Below are positions 60,785 through 64,000 of a stretch of 64,000 nt of DNA, piece after piece. The DNA comes from Sporolactobacillus shoreae. GTDB taxonomy: Bacteria; Bacillota; Bacilli; Bacillales; Sporolactobacillaceae. The stretch's first letter is position 1. Each line of letters starts with the position of its first letter. The DNA lies in NCBI RefSeq assembly GCF_004684935.1, contig NZ_SRJD01000005.1, positions 1 to 64,000 on the forward strand, written 5' to 3'. A program made the translations under genes and the position numbers. A model generated the notes under the pieces. It had not been told where the DNA came from, did not search any database, and was given only the letters and a program-made list of their open reading frames with translations.

Positions 60785-61021
60785 TTATTTTAAGTCTGCC
60801 TTATCAACTATCTTTTTCGCTTGAAGCAAGTCAAGTGGATAATTTTTTTCACGCAACTTTTTTATAACCGACACTTTATCGTTAGTTTTCAACAGTGTCT
60901 CTGCTTCCTGTAGTAATACCTTCTCATCAAATGTGATTAATACCTTGAGTTTATGAATTTCTCTTGACTGCAGATAGTTCAATAGCATCAGGATTACAAT
61001 AAGTAGCGTCAATAGCAGCAT
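60785..61021 (-). CDS. Membrane-anchored L7/L12 C-terminal-like small protein
   Basis: A 78-residue protein with one N-terminal membrane helix (about 2-15) followed by a soluble domain. The end VSVIKKLREKNYPLDLLQAK, KIVD resembles the C-terminal domain of ribosomal protein L7/L12 (K-x-VIK-x-R-x..G-L-x-x-A-K-x-x-V). Such small proteins are annotated in several Bacilli; function unknown. AAGGGAACCAAACG precedes the ATG. It is the gene before the two-component system, separated by a terminator. Confidence 0.75.
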   Translation of the reverse strand: MLLLTLLIVILMLLNYLQSREIHKLKVLITFDEKVLLQEAETLLKTNDKVSVIKKLREKNYPLDLLQAKKIVDKADLK

Positions 61022-61127
61022 CGTTTGGTTCCCTTCCTTTCAATAGTAAGGAATAAATTTTTAATGGCGCATGATCCGTCCGCTTTGCGGTAAATGACTA
61101 ACTGTCCAGTAAACGTTCTTTACTCAT

Positions 61128-61451
61128 TCAATGTGCTTCACCAAACAAATTTAAGCCAATTGCACCAATCACAATCAAACTGATGAAGATCATCTTCTGC
61201 AATGATAGTGGTTCTTTAAAAAACAAAATGCCAATGGTCACAATTAAAACAATACCCACTCCTGACCAGATCGCGTAGGCTGTACCGATTTCTATACTTT
61301 TTAGAGCGAATGACAGCATGGTAAGACTGATAACGTAACAAACAAACATGATCACTGTATATGAAATATGTGATAATCCATTTGACACCTTCATCAACAG
61401 GGTACCACAGACTTCAAACAAAATGGCCAAAGATAAATAAAACCAGCTCAA
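61128..61451 (-). CDS. SMR-family multidrug efflux protein
   Basis: A 107-residue, four-helix EmrE/QacC-like protein. The essential glutamate lies in LAILFEVCGTLLMK (E13), and GTAYAIWSGVGIVLIVTIG and LIVIGAIGLNLFG are conserved. It works as a dimer exporting cationic drugs or guanidinium-like compounds. The start is TTG 61451, preceded by GAGGCG. It appears to be transcribed alone. Confidence 0.92.
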   Translation of the reverse strand: MSWFYLSLAILFEVCGTLLMKVSNGLSHISYTVIMFVCYVISLTMLSFALKSIEIGTAYAIWSGVGIVLIVTIGILFFKEPLSLQKMIFISLIVIGAIGLNLFGEAH

Positions 61452-61557
61452 ATCAATCGCCTCGCACTATTTTTTCAGAAGCTTTGCTTGTATACGTAAA
61501 GGCGCCGTAAGATCAAAATCAACGTTTGTTTTCATATCCTGCCACTTCCGACCGCTT

Positions 61558-62082
61558 TCAGTTTTCAAAATTAATACGACGCATCATATTTTTCAGCATT
61601 GCCGATACGATTGTTTTATGAAATCGTTCGATAACGAAAAAGTACAGTCTGCCTAACCCGTTATGAAAAAAAACGACAGTCGAAATCGTGACATACTTTC
61701 GTTCATTCACTTCATCCAGCAAAAGAGACACACGAAAATCCAGATGACGGTCGTCTTCCCCCAATAATACCTCATGGGATGTACGAGCCATGACACGGAA
61801 AATGCCTATTCTGCTTCCCTTTTCCAAGGTCAGATTCTGTCTTTCCGCCGTATCGGATGTTTTTAACCCAACCAGACTGACCAGCCGATCGCGTACTTTC
61901 ATTAAGCGTGAAACCCAGGAAGGCACGCTCGTTAAAAATATTCGCGTGACAGACTCTACATCTTGTATCGATTTGCCAGGCAGGATCACTCTATACGAAT
62001 CCGAATAATTGATCTGAGGAAAAGCTTGATTGGCCAAAGATTTTTCAGGAACAGGTACTTTTTCCACAGCACACTCATCCAT
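61558..62082 (-). CDS. DUF2867 domain protein
   Basis: A 174-residue protein of the DUF2867 family: SDSYRVILPGKSIQDVES, RSRIGIFRV-like (SRIGIFRVMAR), EVLLGEDDRHLDFRVSLL and a C-terminal FVIERFHKTIVSAMLKNMM. It is related to SRPBCC-like ligand-binding folds and commonly sits next to NmrA/SDR proteins, as here. Function unknown. Likely in one operon with the next two genes. Confidence 0.87.
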   Translation of the reverse strand: MDECAVEKVPVPEKSLANQAFPQINYSDSYRVILPGKSIQDVESVTRIFLTSVPSWVSRLMKVRDRLVSLVGLKTSDTAERQNLTLEKGSRIGIFRVMARTSHEVLLGEDDRHLDFRVSLLLDEVNERKYVTISTVVFFHNGLGRLYFFVIERFHKTIVSAMLKNMMRRINFEN

Positions 62083-62138
62083 TATTTTGTTCTCTCCTTC
62101 AATTTTATTTTAATTTCAGCACCGTACACTGCCAATCC

Positions 62139-62774
62139 TTAATTCGATATAAAAGGGCATCTGCGGATATATCGTTGATCAGAAACCTGGCCAACCAGAA
62201 AATTCGCAATATCTTCGTTTGTCATTTTCATTCCCGGCATGTCGTGCAGATTGACTTTAATTTTCTCCACGGCCGGCTTCTCTACTATGAAGGGCAGCCG
62301 TACCAGTGTCCAATCAGCCTCGCTATCCAACAAAATACGGAGCTCTTTTTCTTTATCTTTGATCATATCCCTGTACAGCCAGCGAAAAATTTGCGCACCA
62401 ATTTGATTGAGCAGCGATTTCCGGTCACCCGGCTCATTTAATGAGCCTCCCGTAACTGTGATGTACCGCTGAATCCCCAGAGCTTTCATTGTGGTCAGGA
62501 TGTGGCCTGTTACTTTGCTGTAGATGGGAGTTGCCTTATTGGGTTGCCCCAGCGTATTAATCACAGCATCGCAACCTTCGAGCAAGGTTCGAATCGATGC
62601 TATATCCTGTGCGTCACCTTTTATCACTTCGACTCGCTCGCTTGACAAGGTTGTTCTCTGCGGATTCCTGGCAAGCATTCGAACTGAGTATCCCTTTTCC
62701 AGAACCTTCCGCGCGACAAATCGTCCTGCCCTGCCATTCCCGCCGATCACCGCAATTTGTTTATTTTGTTCCAT
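62139..62774 (-). CDS. NAD(P)-binding NmrA-like protein
   Basis: A 211-residue atypical SDR: the Rossmann motif is IAVIGGNGRAGRFVARK (GxxGxxG), followed by ARNPQR (NADP 2'-phosphate recognition) and VINTLGQPNK. It lacks the classical YxxxK, like NmrA/BVR-B-type proteins that reduce flavins or serve as redox sensors. It lies three bases after the MFS gene stop, so they are co-transcribed. Confidence 0.9.
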   Translation of the reverse strand: MEQNKQIAVIGGNGRAGRFVARKVLEKGYSVRMLARNPQRTTLSSERVEVIKGDAQDIASIRTLLEGCDAVINTLGQPNKATPIYSKVTGHILTTMKALGIQRYITVTGGSLNEPGDRKSLLNQIGAQIFRWLYRDMIKDKEKELRILLDSEADWTLVRLPFIVEKPAVEKIKVNLHDMPGMKMTNEDIANFLVGQVSDQRYIRRCPFISN

Positions 62775-62777
62775 GTT

Positions 62778-64000
62778 TCAAACTCCCTTAACAAATTTCT
62801 TTGCCTCTGCCAGTTTCTGTTTTTTAAGTGTGCTTCTGAAAAGTACCATGACAAAACCAAGCGCAAGCGCAATAAAGCCGGCACCGGCAAGCAGGGACGG
62901 AAGCATATGATTGCTGAATGCTTCAGGAGAGGTAATCTTTTTTCCTGATTCAAAGATCAGCGTACAAATAGCTATTCCGAAAACACCCCCGAGTTCACGA
63001 GTGGCATTGCTGATTCCGCTCGCTTCCCCTGATGCATCTTCAGGAACAGCTGATAGAATCCCATGTGCAAGCGGCGTGAAACTCAGCCCCATACCGGTTC
63101 CCGCTGCCACCATGAACGGAGCCAGGTATCCGAAGGAAAAATCCGTACCTAGTCTTGAAATAAGAACCACGAACCCCATAAGTCCTATCGCCTGAAAAAG
63201 AAGACCAATGGATAATATCGTTTTTGTTCCGAATCGGGCAACTAAAAGTCCGGCAATCGGTGCGGCAACCATGGTGCAGCCGGTCCAAGCCATTTCGCGA
63301 ACTCCCGCTTCAAGTGCCGTGTATCCTTGAGCCATCTGCAGGAAAAGCGTTAACAGAAAGATGGAACCGAAGATACCCGCATTCATGAGAAATCCGGCAA
63401 TAATCAAAGTGGAATAGCGTCCATTCTTGAAAAAGTGAAATTGGATCAATTGCCGTTTTCGCGTTCTCTCCCACATATAATAAAGGAACAGTACAATGAA
63501 TCCTCCGAAAATCGATCCCATTACATTTGGAGAGCTCCAGCCATCGGTATTGCTTCTCTGCAGACCGAAAATGATTCCGAACATACCCGCACCGAGCAAA
63601 ATGATACTTAATGGATTCATCGGCTTCGCTTCTCCTTTGGATTCAGGCAGCCAGCTCAATCCGAAAATCAAGGCCAGTATACCGACCGGAACATTGACCC
63701 AGAAGATCAGCTGCCATGGTGCGCCTTCTAAAATCAATCCACCAACAAGCGGCCCGACTGACAATCCAAGGCCGGATATTCCGGACCAGATACCCATTGC
63801 CGCCGCTCGCATTTTTTCAGGGAAAGCCGTATTCACAAGTGTCAGGCTTAGCGGTACGATGGCAGCTCCCCCGACGCCCTGAAGTGCGCGGGAAAAGATC
63901 AGCTGAAGGGAATGGTGGCTCATTCCTGAAAATGCCGATCCTAAAGTAAACAGAACAACACCTGCTAAGAAAATTTTCTTGCGCCCGATTCGCTCGCCCA
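62778..64000 (-). CDS. DHA2-family MFS transporter (5' end outside the window)
   Basis: The frame continues without interruption to the right edge, where it reads GERIGRKKIFLAGVVLFTLG, the conserved loop 2-3 (motif A) of a drug:H+ antiporter. An internal ATG at 63923 is not the start. The visible 407 residues contain motif C (GLGLSVGPLVGGLILEG) and about 11 hydrophobic segments. The missing N-terminus is about 70 residues. It heads or belongs to an operon with the NmrA-like and DUF2867 genes. Confidence 0.9.
   Translation of the reverse strand, partial: GERIGRKKIFLAGVVLFTLGSAFSGMSHHSLQLIFSRALQGVGGAAIVPLSLTLVNTAFPEKMRAAAMGIWSGISGLGLSVGPLVGGLILEGAPWQLIFWVNVPVGILALIFGLSWLPESKGEAKPMNPLSIILLGAGMFGIIFGLQRSNTDGWSSPNVMGSIFGGFIVLFLYYMWERTRKRQLIQFHFFKNGRYSTLIIAGFLMNAGIFGSIFLLTLFLQMAQGYTALEAGVREMAWTGCTMVAAPIAGLLVARFGTKTILSIGLLFQAIGLMGFVVLISRLGTDFSFGYLAPFMVAAGTGMGLSFTPLAHGILSAVPEDASGEASGISNATRELGGVFGIAICTLIFESGKKITSPEAFSNHMLPSLLAGAGFIALALGFVMVLFRSTLKKQKLAEAKKFVKGV

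Overview
The window comes from a low-to-moderate G+C Gram-positive bacterium of the class Bacilli. Strong AGGAGG-type ribosome binding sites, frequent TTG/GTG starts, a complete D-alanyl-teichoic acid operon, YtrA-type and bacitracin-type ABC modules and a fluoride riboswitch all point there. The dltE-dltX-dltABCD order is the one known from lactobacilli. The ferrochelatase is of the protoporphyrin type, not the coproporphyrin type of Bacillus. A spore-forming lactic acid bacterium (Sporolactobacillaceae-like) would fit, but that is inference. No rRNA, tRNA, CRISPR array or prophage was seen.

Layout. 1-8.9 kb: MFS exporter, alpha/beta hydrolase, aldo/keto reductase, DUF1801 protein, a solo TnpB element and a large M16 metalloprotease. 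9.3-19.8 kb, all on the minus strand: a teichoic acid module running dltE, dltX, dltA, dltB, dltC, dltD, a probable 58-codon ORF, then a 1572-residue GT2 plus double TagF-like enzyme. 20.4-23.4 kb: htpX/lemA and a DUF2252 protein. 23.5-34.3 kb: an accessory stretch with an RHH/PIN toxin-antitoxin pair, a secreted SH3b-SGNH hydrolase, two divergent tyrosine phosphatases, a methyltransferase, an ArsR-type regulator with its MFS pump (sharing a 20-bp operator), esterase, SRPBCC and SDR genes.

34.4-36.5 kb is an intact IS605-type element (tnpA and tnpB divergent, hairpins at both ends) sitting immediately behind an orphan trpB that has a structured leader. 38-45 kb: UPF0145 protein, an SDR under a MerR-type promoter, maltose-type acetyltransferase, AlkA, a 21-bp tandem repeat array, a DHA2 pump with DUF4811 partner, and PanE. 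45.2-48.6 kb: a YtrA-like GntR/ABC operon with a palindromic operator. 48.7-49.6 kb: fluoride riboswitch and a crcB pair. 49.7-52 kb: hemH convergent with a radical SAM/SPASM gene. 52-57 kb: EamA, LOG, TetR plus membrane protein, HxlR divergent from a quinone-reductase-like gene. 57-61 kb: a bacitracin/lantibiotic-resistance-like module (L7/L12-like small protein, response regulator, kinase, ABC ATPase, permease, 58-residue membrane protein). 61-64 kb: SMR pump, DUF2867 protein, NmrA-like protein and a DHA2 pump cut by the window end.

The clearest functional theme is cell-envelope modification and defence: teichoic acid polymerisation and D-alanylation, the bacitracin-type module, YtrA-type ABC, envelope proteases and many exporters. 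The observations most worth following are the composite teichoic acid locus, the 21-bp repeat array, the paired operators, and the alternative-pairing trpB leader.
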